DNA from: Haloarcula halophila
Lineage (GTDB): Archaea; Halobacteriota; Halobacteria; Halobacteriales; Haloarculaceae
Assembly (NCBI RefSeq): GCF_029278565.1
Contig: NZ_CP119560.1
Location: 62,001 to 126,000 of the forward strand
Direction of reading: 5' to 3'
Length of the DNA: 64,000 nucleotides
The notes under the pieces: model-generated
Databases searched by the model: none
What the model was told of the DNA's origin: nothing
The model's input: only the letters and a program-made list of their open reading frames with translations
In this document: positions 46,758 through 55,103 of the stretch, piece after piece
Layout of the letters: each line of letters begins with the position of its first letter
Numbering within the stretch: the stretch's first letter is position 1
Program-made: the position numbers and the translations under genes

Positions 46758-47237
46758 GACCCACGTTGTCGGCGTTCGCCCTAGGACTGCGGGCGAGAGT
46801 GTACCCACGATGGGCACCTCTCCCCCTGGACGCTGAACATCGGACAGCTATCGACGAACGGACCACGACACTGTACAGAACCGAGAGGAGGTTCGTCGAC
46901 GAGCGGACGTACTGTCGATGGAGAACCGCTTGCGAACACGGAGTCGTCGCTGCGGGGAGCCGTCCGCTCGTGGCGCCTATCGACGGACTCGGCGAGGTCG
47001 ACGAATGACAAGCCAGAATACGCTGTACCGTCGCGAACAGCCGGACACACTGGTGATTCTCGGCGGTAGCGACATCACCGAAACGTTCCCCACATTGCCC
47101 GGGAACGCCACGAGGTCTACACCGGCCACTGGGCAACGGCTGTCGACGACGGTCAATTCGGCAATACGTCTCTCTGGTCGGCAACACACTCGACAGCGAC
47201 GCTCCAGCACGTCGTCCGCTACGCCGAGGAGCGCGAC
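46758..47237 (+). other. Intergenic region with a possible degraded gene
   Basis: No intact gene is seen. From the ATG at 47005 a frame reads MTSQNTLYRREQPDTLVILG. After ~47095, with a shift of frame, it continues as RERHEVYTGHWATAVDDGQF and LQHVVRYAEERDL to ~47240. The composition looks coding and suggests a frameshifted gene of unknown family. The part from 46758 to 47004 shows nothing recognisable. Confidence 0.35.
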
Positions 47238-47780
47238 TTACGATGTCGATCCCATCTCCACTGTTGTGAGTTTGTAAGTGGTATCGCCCTCTGGCTCCCC
47301 CGGATTAACACCCTCGACTGAGACGCTCGTCCAGTAGATGGAGACAGTGACGCCGTCAGCAGTTCCGTCGGGATCGACGTAGATCGTCTCCCCCGCGTCC
47401 CACGTATCTCCGATCCCGACCTGTGGTGGATTGCTCCCGCTTGCCTCGGTGAACTTCTCTCGCCTGCTTGCGTACGCATCGTTCGCAGGTGTGGAACTGC
47501 TGTTGGGGCGGCCACCGATATCGAGTGGTTTCGATCCAGACACGTAGAGCTGTTCGGTCTGTGCCGGGTCACCTGCGAGGTGCGTGATCGCGATAGCCTG
47601 TTCGCCGGCGTCCACGGCTTCCACAAACTCGCCCGATACCTCGACGTACGGTGCTTCCGACTGGATGTTAGAACCGAGGTCGAACGCGAAGACGCTGATA
47701 GTTGCACTGAGTACAACAACGACAGCGACCAGAAGAACAGTCGAGATAATCGAAGAAACAGCACGATGCCGGTGAGACAT
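47238..47780 (-). CDS. Archaeal type IV pilin-like protein
   Basis: 180 residues. The class III signal is MSHRHRAVSSIISTVLLVAV: a basic N-terminus, predicted prepilin-peptidase cleavage before AVSSIIS, and a hydrophobic helix running to ~33. The C-terminal beta-rich domain includes YVEVSGEFVEAVDAGEQAIA and TVSIYWTSV. It is an archaeal pilin N-terminal domain protein, probably a surface adhesive pilin subunit. No pilB/pilC assembly genes are nearby, so it would depend on machinery elsewhere. Confidence 0.85.
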   Translation of the reverse strand: MSHRHRAVSSIISTVLLVAVVVVLSATISVFAFDLGSNIQSEAPYVEVSGEFVEAVDAGEQAIAITHLAGDPAQTEQLYVSGSKPLDIGGRPNSSSTPANDAYASRREKFTEASGSNPPQVGIGDTWDAGETIYVDPDGTADGVTVSIYWTSVSVEGVNPGEPEGDTTYKLTTVEMGSTS

Positions 47781-47904
47781 ATCACAACGTATCTGCCGTT
47801 ATGGTAAATAACTTGTAGGCTACTGGTGGGTCGCACTACGAGAGTGAATGAATCGGACGCGTTCTGCGTGTCTATGTCCGGATTCGACCGGCTCAGTGAC
47901 GTAT

Positions 47905-48140
47905 CGAGTTGATCGACGCGTCGTTTGTCGAGCGGCGGACTCCCGAGTGGGCGAGTCGAGTGGGCATCCGGTGTCAGTTGGCAGTCATATCGTTTCTCGG
48001 TTCAAGGAAAATTTCCGTAGGTTCGTCGTCAACGGCAGTCAGATCTCGATTCACGAGTGGATTCACAAGGTCGATCTACAGCCGAAGCCGGGGGTGACCG
48101 CGGAGCAGACGACGCGATTGGTCCTGGCCGAGCGCCACCA
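47905..48140 (+). pseudogene. IS6-type transposase remnant
   Basis: From ~47905 the frame reads LIDASFVERRTPEWAS and GIRCQLAVIS, then switches frame at about 48000 to ISIHEWIHKVDLQPKPGVTA and EQTT. This matches the N-terminal part of haloarchaeal IS6-type transposases (IDxSFVER.xTPE..., IHxWVHKADLQP). The copy is frameshifted and ends before the DDE core. The interval 47781-48439 holds no other clear gene; an 80-codon minus-strand frame at 48076-48318 is unassigned. Confidence 0.65.
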
Positions 48141-48439
48141 CCGATGACAGGGGAACGACGTGCCGTTTCTCGTTGGTGATGCGGATTATCTCGGTCCCGT
48201 TATCGCTGAAAACGGCTCCCGATTTCAGACCCTCGCAGATGAAAGGGCGAATCTCGTCAAACGAGATCATTCCGACATACAGAGTCAAACATTGTCGGTT
48301 GCGGATGTTTTCAGTCATGTCGGGCTAGAGATAGCTCGAAACTGGCTCGAAGCGTTCGCTGTCCACCCAGTTCACGCCGAACTGACCACGCTAGTTCGCA
48401 TACCAATAGTACATATCTCGACTCCCCCAACGGTCCGCT

Positions 48440-49081
48440 ATGTCGTACCGAGACCTGACACAACCGGTTCGTGACGGGATGCTAGTCTTCCCCGGTGATC
48501 CAAAAGTCACACTCGACCGACACGCGACGGTGGCGGCCGATGGGTACCAGGTTCACACGCTGAACTGCGGCTCACATACAGGGACGCATGTCGACGCGCC
48601 GAGCCATTTCCTGAGCGACGGGGAGCATATCGATACGTTCCCCACCGAGCGGTTCGTCCTGGACGCGATCCTGGCCGACTGTAGCGGACGGCAACGGCGG
48701 GAACCGATCGGTCCGGAGTCGTTGCCCGCCTCCGACGCCGATGTCGTCGTTGTTCGGACCGACTGGAGCGATCATTGGGACGACCAGCAGTACCTGGAGC
48801 ACCCGTATCTGACGCCCGCTGCCGCGGAGTTCTGTGTCGAACAGGGGTACGACGTGGCTATCGATACACTCAATCCCGATCCGACACCGACAGAGCGGGC
48901 CGACAGCACGGAGCCATCGGGATTTCCCGTCCACCGACAGCTCCTGAGCGAGCGATTGTTGATATTCGAGAACCTGACCGGTCTCTCCGAGCTTCCGGAC
49001 CGATTCGAACTCGTCGCGTTCCCGCTCAAGCTGGCCAATAGCGACGGTGCTCCGGTTCGTGCGGTCGCTCGACTCGACTAA
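48440..49081 (+). CDS. Cyclase-family (kynurenine formamidase-like) hydrolase
   Basis: 213 residues with the metal-binding signature SHTGTHVDAPSHFLSDGEHI, plus VVVVRTDWSDHW and the C-terminal AFPLKLANSDGAPVRAVARL. These enzymes hydrolyse N-formyl or cyclic amide substrates with a divalent metal. No tryptophan-degradation genes are adjacent, so the substrate is open. It begins SYRDLTQPVRDGMLVFPGDP, typical of the family start, supporting the ATG at 48440. Confidence 0.88.
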   Translation: MSYRDLTQPVRDGMLVFPGDPKVTLDRHATVAADGYQVHTLNCGSHTGTHVDAPSHFLSDGEHIDTFPTERFVLDAILADCSGRQRREPIGPESLPASDADVVVVRTDWSDHWDDQQYLEHPYLTPAAAEFCVEQGYDVAIDTLNPDPTPTERADSTEPSGFPVHRQLLSERLLIFENLTGLSELPDRFELVAFPLKLANSDGAPVRAVARLD

Positions 49082-49352
49082 CAGGCGGAGTCGGATTCTA
49101 AACCGTGAGGGCTTCGTCGGTAGGAGCGTAGAGTGCATCGGCCCCTCGCGTCGAGTTTACACGGAGTATTTACGTGTTGGAGTCGAATCATATGATATCC
49201 GAAAAACGCGTTGTCCCCGGGCGGGTCGTAGAACGCATACGCCTCACTGTGGCACCTCTCGATTCCACGCCACTGTCAGCCGTTCTTACCTGCTCTCCTG
49301 CTGAAGGCGCGCTCAGGGGCGAGTTCTGGGACTGCTCTGATCGGCTCTACAT

Positions 49353-50699
49353 ATGGAAATTGAAATCGCGACCGTTGGCGGGTACGAGGAAGTCGGACGA
49401 CAGATGACAGCAGTGCGTGCGGGCGACGATATCGTGATCTTCGATATGGGACTCAACCTTTCGAAGGTCTTGATTCACGACAATCTCCGGACGGAAGGCA
49501 TGCACTCACTGGACCTCATCGACATGGGTGCGATTCCCGACGACAGAATTCTCTCGGATCTCGATGGGACTGTCCAGGCGATCGTCCCGACACACGGCCA
49601 CCTCGATCATATCGGGGCCATCTCGAAACTCGCACATCGATACGACGCACCGATCGTTTCGACGCCGTTTACCTCGGCGCTCGTCGAAGAAGAGATCGAC
49701 GACGAGGACAAGTTCCACACCGACAACGACGTCGTGCAGATGAACGCCGGCGGGACGATGTCGATCGGCGAGCGGTGTGAACTCGAGTTCGTCAACGTCA
49801 CACACTCGATCATCGACGCGATCAACCCGGTCCTCCACACGCCGGAAGGTGCGATCGTCTACGGGCTCGACAAACGGATGGATCACACCCCCGTTATCGG
49901 TGACCCGATCGATATGAAGCGGTTCCGGGAGATCGGCCGGGAGGGCGAGGGTGTCCTCTGTTACATCGAGGACTGTACGAACGCGAACAAGAAGGGGCGG
50001 ACTCCGAGTGAGGCCGTCGCCCGTGAGCAACTCGAAGACGTCATGCTGAGTCTGGAAGACTACGACGGCGGGATCGTCGCGACGACGTTCTCCAGCCACA
50101 TCGCACGTGTCACGTCGATCGTCGAGTTCGCCGAGCGTATCGGTCGGCAACCGGTGTTGCTCGGCCGGTCGATGGAACAGTACTCCGGGACCGCCGAGCG
50201 ACTCGGAATCGTCGACTTTCCGGACGATCTCGGAATGTACGGTCACAGTCGCTCGGTCGATCGCGCGTTCGAGCGCGTCATGAACGAGGGCAAAGAGAAC
50301 TATCTCCCCGTCGTCACCGGCCATCAGGGCGAACCGCGTGCGATGCTCACACGGATGGGCCGCGGTGAGACGCCGTACGAACTCTATCAGGGAGACAAGG
50401 TCATCTTCTCGGCACGGGTCATCCCCGAGCCGACGAACGTGGGTCAGCGCTACCAGTCCGAGAAACTGCTCGGGATGCAGGGGGCTCGGATCTACGACGA
50501 CGTCCACGTCTCCGGGCACCTCCGGCAGGAAGGACACTACCAGATGCTCGACGCACTGCAACCACGGCACGTGATCCCGGCACACCAGGATATGGCCGGC
50601 TTTTCGGGCTACGTCGAGTTGGCCGGCAACCAGGGGTACAAACTCGGTCGGGACCTTCACGTGACATCGAACGGGAACACGATACAGTTGGTCGGCTGA
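49353..50699 (+). CDS. rnj: Ribonuclease J (beta-CASP metallo-beta-lactamase)
   Basis: 448 residues. The metal site is [13 protein letters not shown] beta-CASP insertion follows ([20 protein letters not shown] in shortened form, [15 protein letters not shown]). Later motifs are [14 protein letters not shown] and [20 protein letters not shown], ending in IPAHQDM. Archaeal RNase J is a 5'-3' exoribonuclease in RNA decay. The housekeeping copy in haloarchaea usually sits in an isoprenoid synthesis neighbourhood; here it stands alone, so this may be a paralogue. There is a 270-base non-coding gap upstream. Confidence 0.9.
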   Translation: MEIEIATVGGYEEVGRQMTAVRAGDDIVIFDMGLNLSKVLIHDNLRTEGMHSLDLIDMGAIPDDRILSDLDGTVQAIVPTHGHLDHIGAISKLAHRYDAPIVSTPFTSALVEEEIDDEDKFHTDNDVVQMNAGGTMSIGERCELEFVNVTHSIIDAINPVLHTPEGAIVYGLDKRMDHTPVIGDPIDMKRFREIGREGEGVLCYIEDCTNANKKGRTPSEAVAREQLEDVMLSLEDYDGGIVATTFSSHIARVTSIVEFAERIGRQPVLLGRSMEQYSGTAERLGIVDFPDDLGMYGHSRSVDRAFERVMNEGKENYLPVVTGHQGEPRAMLTRMGRGETPYELYQGDKVIFSARVIPEPTNVGQRYQSEKLLGMQGARIYDDVHVSGHLRQEGHYQMLDALQPRHVIPAHQDMAGFSGYVELAGNQGYKLGRDLHVTSNGNTIQLVG

Positions 50700-51097
50700 G
50701 TCGTCAGACGGTTCTCCGGTGGAACCGCGTCGGTGGGCTCGCATATGCGATCTGACTGAGAACAGTGGGTTCCGGGATCGATCACGACGCTAGCCAACTG
50801 TGACAGTGGTCCAGAGGCAAGAGAGCGGACCGAAGCGCTGTCCGAGCGCCCGGTCTCGACATGCCCGATGCATGCGGTACCATCACTTTAGGCGGTGTCT
50901 GGCACCAGTTCCCTCAGCCGTGAGCGGCCTCATCGGGCGTCACGTCACGCGAGTAACGAAGTGGGTACACGTACCGACCCGGAGCATTTATCGGTTTCGT
51001 TCCGGTATCGGTCACGAGTTCATCGGCGCCCTGTGGTGCGAGACCTCCCTCGCTGACGGCGAACGCTCGGCGGACTGAGCAGGGGTTCGTCGGACTG
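50700..51097. other. Intergenic region, possible small ORF only
   Basis: About 400 bases between convergent genes. A GTG at 50921 opens a 52-codon plus-strand frame (LIGRHVTRVTKWVHVPTRSI ... GIGHEFIGALW) ending at 51078, with no motif and no clear ribosome-binding site. No repeat or RNA gene is recognised. Confidence 0.3.
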
Positions 51098-53215
51098 TTA
51101 CATCTCCGAACGCTTGATGAGTGCGTACAGTACCAACCCGCTGAGGATGACACTCAGATACACCTCTACTGCGACGAGAATCCGGGCTCCCCATCCGACG
51201 GGACCGATGTTTCCGTACCCGATCGTCAGGAACGAGATATAGCTAAAGGAGAGGAGCTTGTAGAAGGCCGCCTGGCCTTCCGGCGTCGTGAGCGCCGCAG
51301 TGACCGACACCGGCTGCGTTGCACTCGTCGAGAAGACTTGCCCACCGAACGCATAGAACAACGAGAACAGCGCCGGCGTGATGGCAAAGACGCCGAAGAT
51401 CCGGAAGATCCGCATCCCGTAGCCACAGGAGATCCCCAAGAACGCGTTTTCGACGGCTCTGATCCCGTTTTTCGCGCGTGCGGTCGTCCCGGCTGACCCG
51501 TCCAGCGCGATGTTGATGTGTTTCTTCCGGGCGTACTGCTGGCGTTTGACGCGGAACTCTCCGGCGGCTTTCATGTCGCCGGCGGCCGAAGCACTGTTTT
51601 TCGCACGGAGATACGTCGCCTCGATCGCCTCCGGTGTCATCTCGACGGCGTAGCCTCGTTCGACGGGGTCCTGGAAAGTGTGGATTTTCCATTCGTTTCG
51701 GTCCAGGTAGTCGGTGTGGGCCTCGAAGTCGAACTCGTTACCGTCGAACTCGTCGAAGATGGTCTCACAGAACCGGAAGTAGTCGAACAGTTCGCGGTGG
51801 TCGCGCTCCCGCTCCGCCGAGAGGTCGATATCGCCGAGACTGACTCTGGTGAAGTCGTATCTGACCCATCCCTCGGTCGGTTGTGTGATCGATCCGCCCT
51901 GGATCGAAGCGCCGGTGAAGTTCACGTACGGGTCGTCGCCGACAGCGCGCAACAGGAACCGGGCGTCGTCGGTGAAATCTGTCCCGGAGAAATCCATCGT
52001 GGCTGTGAACTCGGTGTCGCCGAAGGAGACCGATCTGAACTTCGCTCCGGTGAACTCGGCCGCGTCGGCGAACCTGGCCCGGTCGAAGGAGACGTTCTGT
52101 TCCAGTTGGTTCGCGTGGCCCTCGAACTCGGCACCGCGGAAGTGTGCCTGCCCGTCGAAGACGCTGTCGGTGAAGAGGGCCTCCTGGTGGAACCGGGTCT
52201 CGTCGAAGTCGGCCAGGCCCGAAAAGCGTGCCTCGGTGAAGTCGGCGTCCCCGCGGAACCGCGTCTCCTGAAACGTCGTGTCGGCATCGAACGTGGTCCG
52301 TGTGAAGTTGCTGTACCGGAATTGGGCTTCCGTAAACGTCGTCGCTCCTTCGAAGGTGGCCCCTTCGAAGGAGGCGTCGTCTTCCATCGTCCGCGCCCCG
52401 CCGTTGAACACCGCACCGCGGAACTGTACCGTTCCCTGCCAGTGCGTATCGCTGAAATCAGCGTCCTCGTTGCACTCGATCTCGTCGAAGGTGGCGTCGG
52501 CTTCGAAGACGACGCCCTCGAACTCGGTGTCGTGGTCGAAGAGCACCTCGGTGAACACTACCGGGGCCTGGAACGTGGCGCCGTCGAACCGGTTGGCCTC
52601 GAAGTGGGCCTGCTCGAAGGTCGTCTCGGACTCGAAGACCGCACCGGCGAAAGAGACGTTGTCGTCGAGTTCGTTCGACTCGCCCTCGAACTGGGACCCG
52701 CGGAAGGAGGCCGGCGCCTCGAACCGAGCGTCGGCGAAGCTCGTGTCGTCGTAGAACCCCGTCTCGATGAGGTCGACCGTGTCCTCGAAGACGGCGTCGT
52801 CGAACTCCGCGTCCTGTTCGAACCGGGTCTCGTCGGCCTGGACGGTCCCGGTGAACGTCGACCCGTCGAACTCGACGTCGTACTCGAACCGTGCGTGGTA
52901 GAGAAACAGGTCGTCGATCGTACAGTCGTGAAACCGGAGAGGCATGTCGATGTCCGCCTTCTCGGCGCTGATCCCCTCCTCGAACGTACAGTTCTCGAAG
53001 ACAGCGGGGTGGTTGTCGGCGCCGTGGACCACTTCGTAATCCAGGTTCAGCCCCGGGAAGGTACAGCCCTCGAAGGTCTTCTCGTCGGCCGTTCCATCGC
53101 GGAGAACCGTCTTCAGGGCGTCGTTGACCGCCTCGGTCCCGATGCCCTCGTTCTCACGCTCCTGGGGCGAGCGCGTGAGGACGGCGCGGGCCCGTGTGAC
53201 GTCAGAGTCTGGCAT
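51098..53215 (-). CDS. Pentapeptide-repeat protein fused to a K+-channel-type pore
   Basis: 705 residues. The N-terminal ~460 residues are a long pentapeptide-repeat beta-helix of the xxF type (ADFTEARFSGLADFDETRF, ASFEGATFEGATTFTEAQF), many coils in tandem. A helical linker follows (EATYLRAKNSASAAGDMKAA). The C-terminal ion-channel module has TM1 (YGMRIFRIFGVFAITPALF), a pore helix with selectivity-filter-like SFLTIGYGNIGP, and TM2 (VEVYLSVILSGLVLYALIKR). TIGYGN resembles the TVGYG filter, so K+ conduction is inferred. The start at 53215 (MPDSDVTRAR) is preferred over 53242. The large cytosolic solenoid may gate or scaffold the pore. Confidence 0.88.
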   Translation of the reverse strand: MPDSDVTRARAVLTRSPQERENEGIGTEAVNDALKTVLRDGTADEKTFEGCTFPGLNLDYEVVHGADNHPAVFENCTFEEGISAEKADIDMPLRFHDCTIDDLFLYHARFEYDVEFDGSTFTGTVQADETRFEQDAEFDDAVFEDTVDLIETGFYDDTSFADARFEAPASFRGSQFEGESNELDDNVSFAGAVFESETTFEQAHFEANRFDGATFQAPVVFTEVLFDHDTEFEGVVFEADATFDEIECNEDADFSDTHWQGTVQFRGAVFNGGARTMEDDASFEGATFEGATTFTEAQFRYSNFTRTTFDADTTFQETRFRGDADFTEARFSGLADFDETRFHQEALFTDSVFDGQAHFRGAEFEGHANQLEQNVSFDRARFADAAEFTGAKFRSVSFGDTEFTATMDFSGTDFTDDARFLLRAVGDDPYVNFTGASIQGGSITQPTEGWVRYDFTRVSLGDIDLSAERERDHRELFDYFRFCETIFDEFDGNEFDFEAHTDYLDRNEWKIHTFQDPVERGYAVEMTPEAIEATYLRAKNSASAAGDMKAAGEFRVKRQQYARKKHINIALDGSAGTTARAKNGIRAVENAFLGISCGYGMRIFRIFGVFAITPALFSLFYAFGGQVFSTSATQPVSVTAALTTPEGQAAFYKLLSFSYISFLTIGYGNIGPVGWGARILVAVEVYLSVILSGLVLYALIKRSEM

Positions 53216-53312
53216 TGCTATATAGTTCAACAGAACCGTCAAAAGTGTTTTTCCGTGACGGGAAAGATTTCTGCGGTCACGGTCGAAATCTGTTCCCCCA
53301 ACGGGTGCCTCG

Positions 53313-54278
53313 CTACTCTAGCGCGTCGCGCCGTTCGTCCTCGGAAAGGGAGACGTGGCCGGGCGCGTGGTGACTGCAGTGCTCACACTCGTAGGAGATA
53401 CCGCCGTCGTCGTAGGTTCTGACCGGGACTTTGAGCAGGAACAGCGCGTCTCGCTGTTTCCGTTCGATGACGGCGTCGGCGTTGCTACCACAGTTGGGAC
53501 ACCAGTCCTTGTCCGTTGCCGGTTCCTGCCAGGTGAGTTTGTGCCGGCCGAAGACGGCGTCGCTGTGGGCCTCGGATTTCGAGGTCTGGATGACCGCCTC
53601 GGGCGGGAGCGGGTCGGCATCCACTGCGTTGTCGAACCCGCTCTCGGCTGCCAGCGACTGCGAGAGATACGGACCGACACTGACAGTGTTGTCGCGGCCG
53701 ACGAAAAACACCGTCACGTCGGCGTTCCGCCCCTCGATGCGGACCTCGTTGTCCCAGCCGACGACGTATACCGTGAGGTCGTGTGTCGCCTCCCTGATCG
53801 TCACCTCGTTTTTCGCACCGACGACTGAGACGCCGTCGCGGGGATCGGTCGCTTCCTTCGTGTGGTTCCAGCCGTTGACCGTGACTTCGTACTGTTCGGG
53901 GGCTTTCGTCGGTGCCGCCGAGTCGTCGTGAAAGACCTGTTCGACGCCGCCGGCGGTGACTTGTTCGGCCCCACCGTACTGGACGAACGCGTCCTCGATC
54001 TCGGTGATGACCACGTCGTCGGTGACGTCGTCGACGTAGCCGTCTTCCAGGTTCCCGGTCACAGCCGTGTCGACATCGGACCCGCCCAGCGATGGAGACC
54101 CCTCTACTGCGACATCGGTGAAGACGTACTCCGCATCGAGAAACGCCAGTTCGCCGTCGACGGCGTCGCCACGGACGTACACGTCCTCGGCTCCCCGGAG
54201 TCCGATCGTCTCCTCGCGGTGTTGCAGTCGTACGTCGCCGGAGAACTCGTCGGTTGGGGCGTTCCAATCGCCAGCCAT
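53313..54278 (-). CDS. Beta-solenoid-like protein with C-terminal zinc ribbon
   Basis: 321 residues. The central part shows regularly spaced repeats, VTVNGWNHT, VSVVGAKNEVTI, VYVVGWDNEVRI and VFFVGRDNTVSV, like the Asn-ladder repeats of DUF3060-type solenoids. The C-terminus is a treble or ribbon metal site, WCPNCG ... YECEHCSHHAPGHVS. There is no signal peptide. It lies 97 bases upstream of the pentapeptide-channel gene on the same strand and may be co-transcribed. The start at 54278 (MAGDWNAP) is chosen. I do not recognise a named family for the whole protein. Confidence 0.72.
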   Translation of the reverse strand: MAGDWNAPTDEFSGDVRLQHREETIGLRGAEDVYVRGDAVDGELAFLDAEYVFTDVAVEGSPSLGGSDVDTAVTGNLEDGYVDDVTDDVVITEIEDAFVQYGGAEQVTAGGVEQVFHDDSAAPTKAPEQYEVTVNGWNHTKEATDPRDGVSVVGAKNEVTIREATHDLTVYVVGWDNEVRIEGRNADVTVFFVGRDNTVSVGPYLSQSLAAESGFDNAVDADPLPPEAVIQTSKSEAHSDAVFGRHKLTWQEPATDKDWCPNCGSNADAVIERKQRDALFLLKVPVRTYDDGGISYECEHCSHHAPGHVSLSEDERRDALE

Positions 54279-54380
54279 ACTTACCCCATCTACCGAAGCA
54301 CGACACTTCAAACGGGGGGAAGATGATCGCCAGTTGAGATAAACGGAACTTATTTACCCCTGTACATACGTGGATGGAAT

Positions 54381-55091
54381 ATGGACAGACGATCGTTCCT
54401 CCGAAGCAGTTCGGCGTTGGTCGGAGGAGCCGCCCTGAGTTCCCTCGCCGGCTGTTTCGGCGGTAGCGGCAGCAGCTCCCCTCCACCCCGACGGGCACAG
54501 GTGTTCGAAGACGTCTCGCTGGACGGACGGCAGTTGCAGATCCAGTTCGTCTCGGACCCCAGAGTCGAATCTCGCGTCGAGACGACCGAGGGATCGCTGG
54601 CAGTGGGTCAGCTCTCCCCGGTCGGCGTCGCCAGTGGACAGAAAGGCGGCGGTGGCGCGGCGCGCGGGTCCGGATCCTACAGCAGCGCCCCGCGAGGCCG
54701 GCACGGCTGGGCGGTCTGGCACGCCGGCAACGACGACGACGACTGGCGGGAGAACCACCAAGACGAACTGCGAATGTACCCGGCCATGATCGGCGCGGCC
54801 GGCGTCGCCTATCTGGGCAGCGACCAGCGCTACGAGGACGACCCGCCGGACGCGGGGCCAGTCCCGTGGGACAAGAAGTGGGAGAACCAGCAGGACGGCG
54901 AGTCCCACACGGTCCCCCTCTCCGAAGCCGCACCCTCGGACGCCCCCCGGGAGGGGTGGTATCGCGTCGGGACGAAACTCGTCGGCGAGGAGTCCGGTAC
55001 CGACTTCGGCTGGCAGGGTGCTGACTTCGAGATCGACAACGAGGGGACCTGGCAGATCGACAAGGCCTGGCACGTCCGGCCGCGCGTGTGA
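54381..55091 (+). CDS. Tat-exported lipoprotein of unknown function
   Basis: 236 residues. The twin-arginine signal MDRRSFLRSSSALVGGAALS continues to SLAGC (lipobox). A Gly/Ser-rich stretch follows (GQKGGGGAARGSGSYSSAPR), then GRHGWAVWHAGNDDDDWREN and an aromatic-rich C-terminus (GWYRVGTKLVGEESGTDFGW). It precedes the membrane spermidine-synthase-like gene by 12 bases, so it is operonic with it. In bacterial counterparts of this neighbourhood a small lipoprotein (DUF4247 class) occupies a similar position; homology was not established. Confidence 0.78.
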   Translation: MDRRSFLRSSSALVGGAALSSLAGCFGGSGSSSPPPRRAQVFEDVSLDGRQLQIQFVSDPRVESRVETTEGSLAVGQLSPVGVASGQKGGGGAARGSGSYSSAPRGRHGWAVWHAGNDDDDWRENHQDELRMYPAMIGAAGVAYLGSDQRYEDDPPDAGPVPWDKKWENQQDGESHTVPLSEAAPSDAPREGWYRVGTKLVGEESGTDFGWQGADFEIDNEGTWQIDKAWHVRPRV

Positions 55092-55103
55092 ACCTCACCC
55101 CGG

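Noticed and set aside
48076-48318. 80-codon minus-strand frame
   Set aside because: It overlaps the IS6-type remnant, has no recognised motif and no conserved start context; not supported as a gene.
51518-53422. 634-codon plus-strand frame
   Set aside because: It is antisense to the pentapeptide-channel gene. Its apparent repeats mirror the pentapeptide codons.
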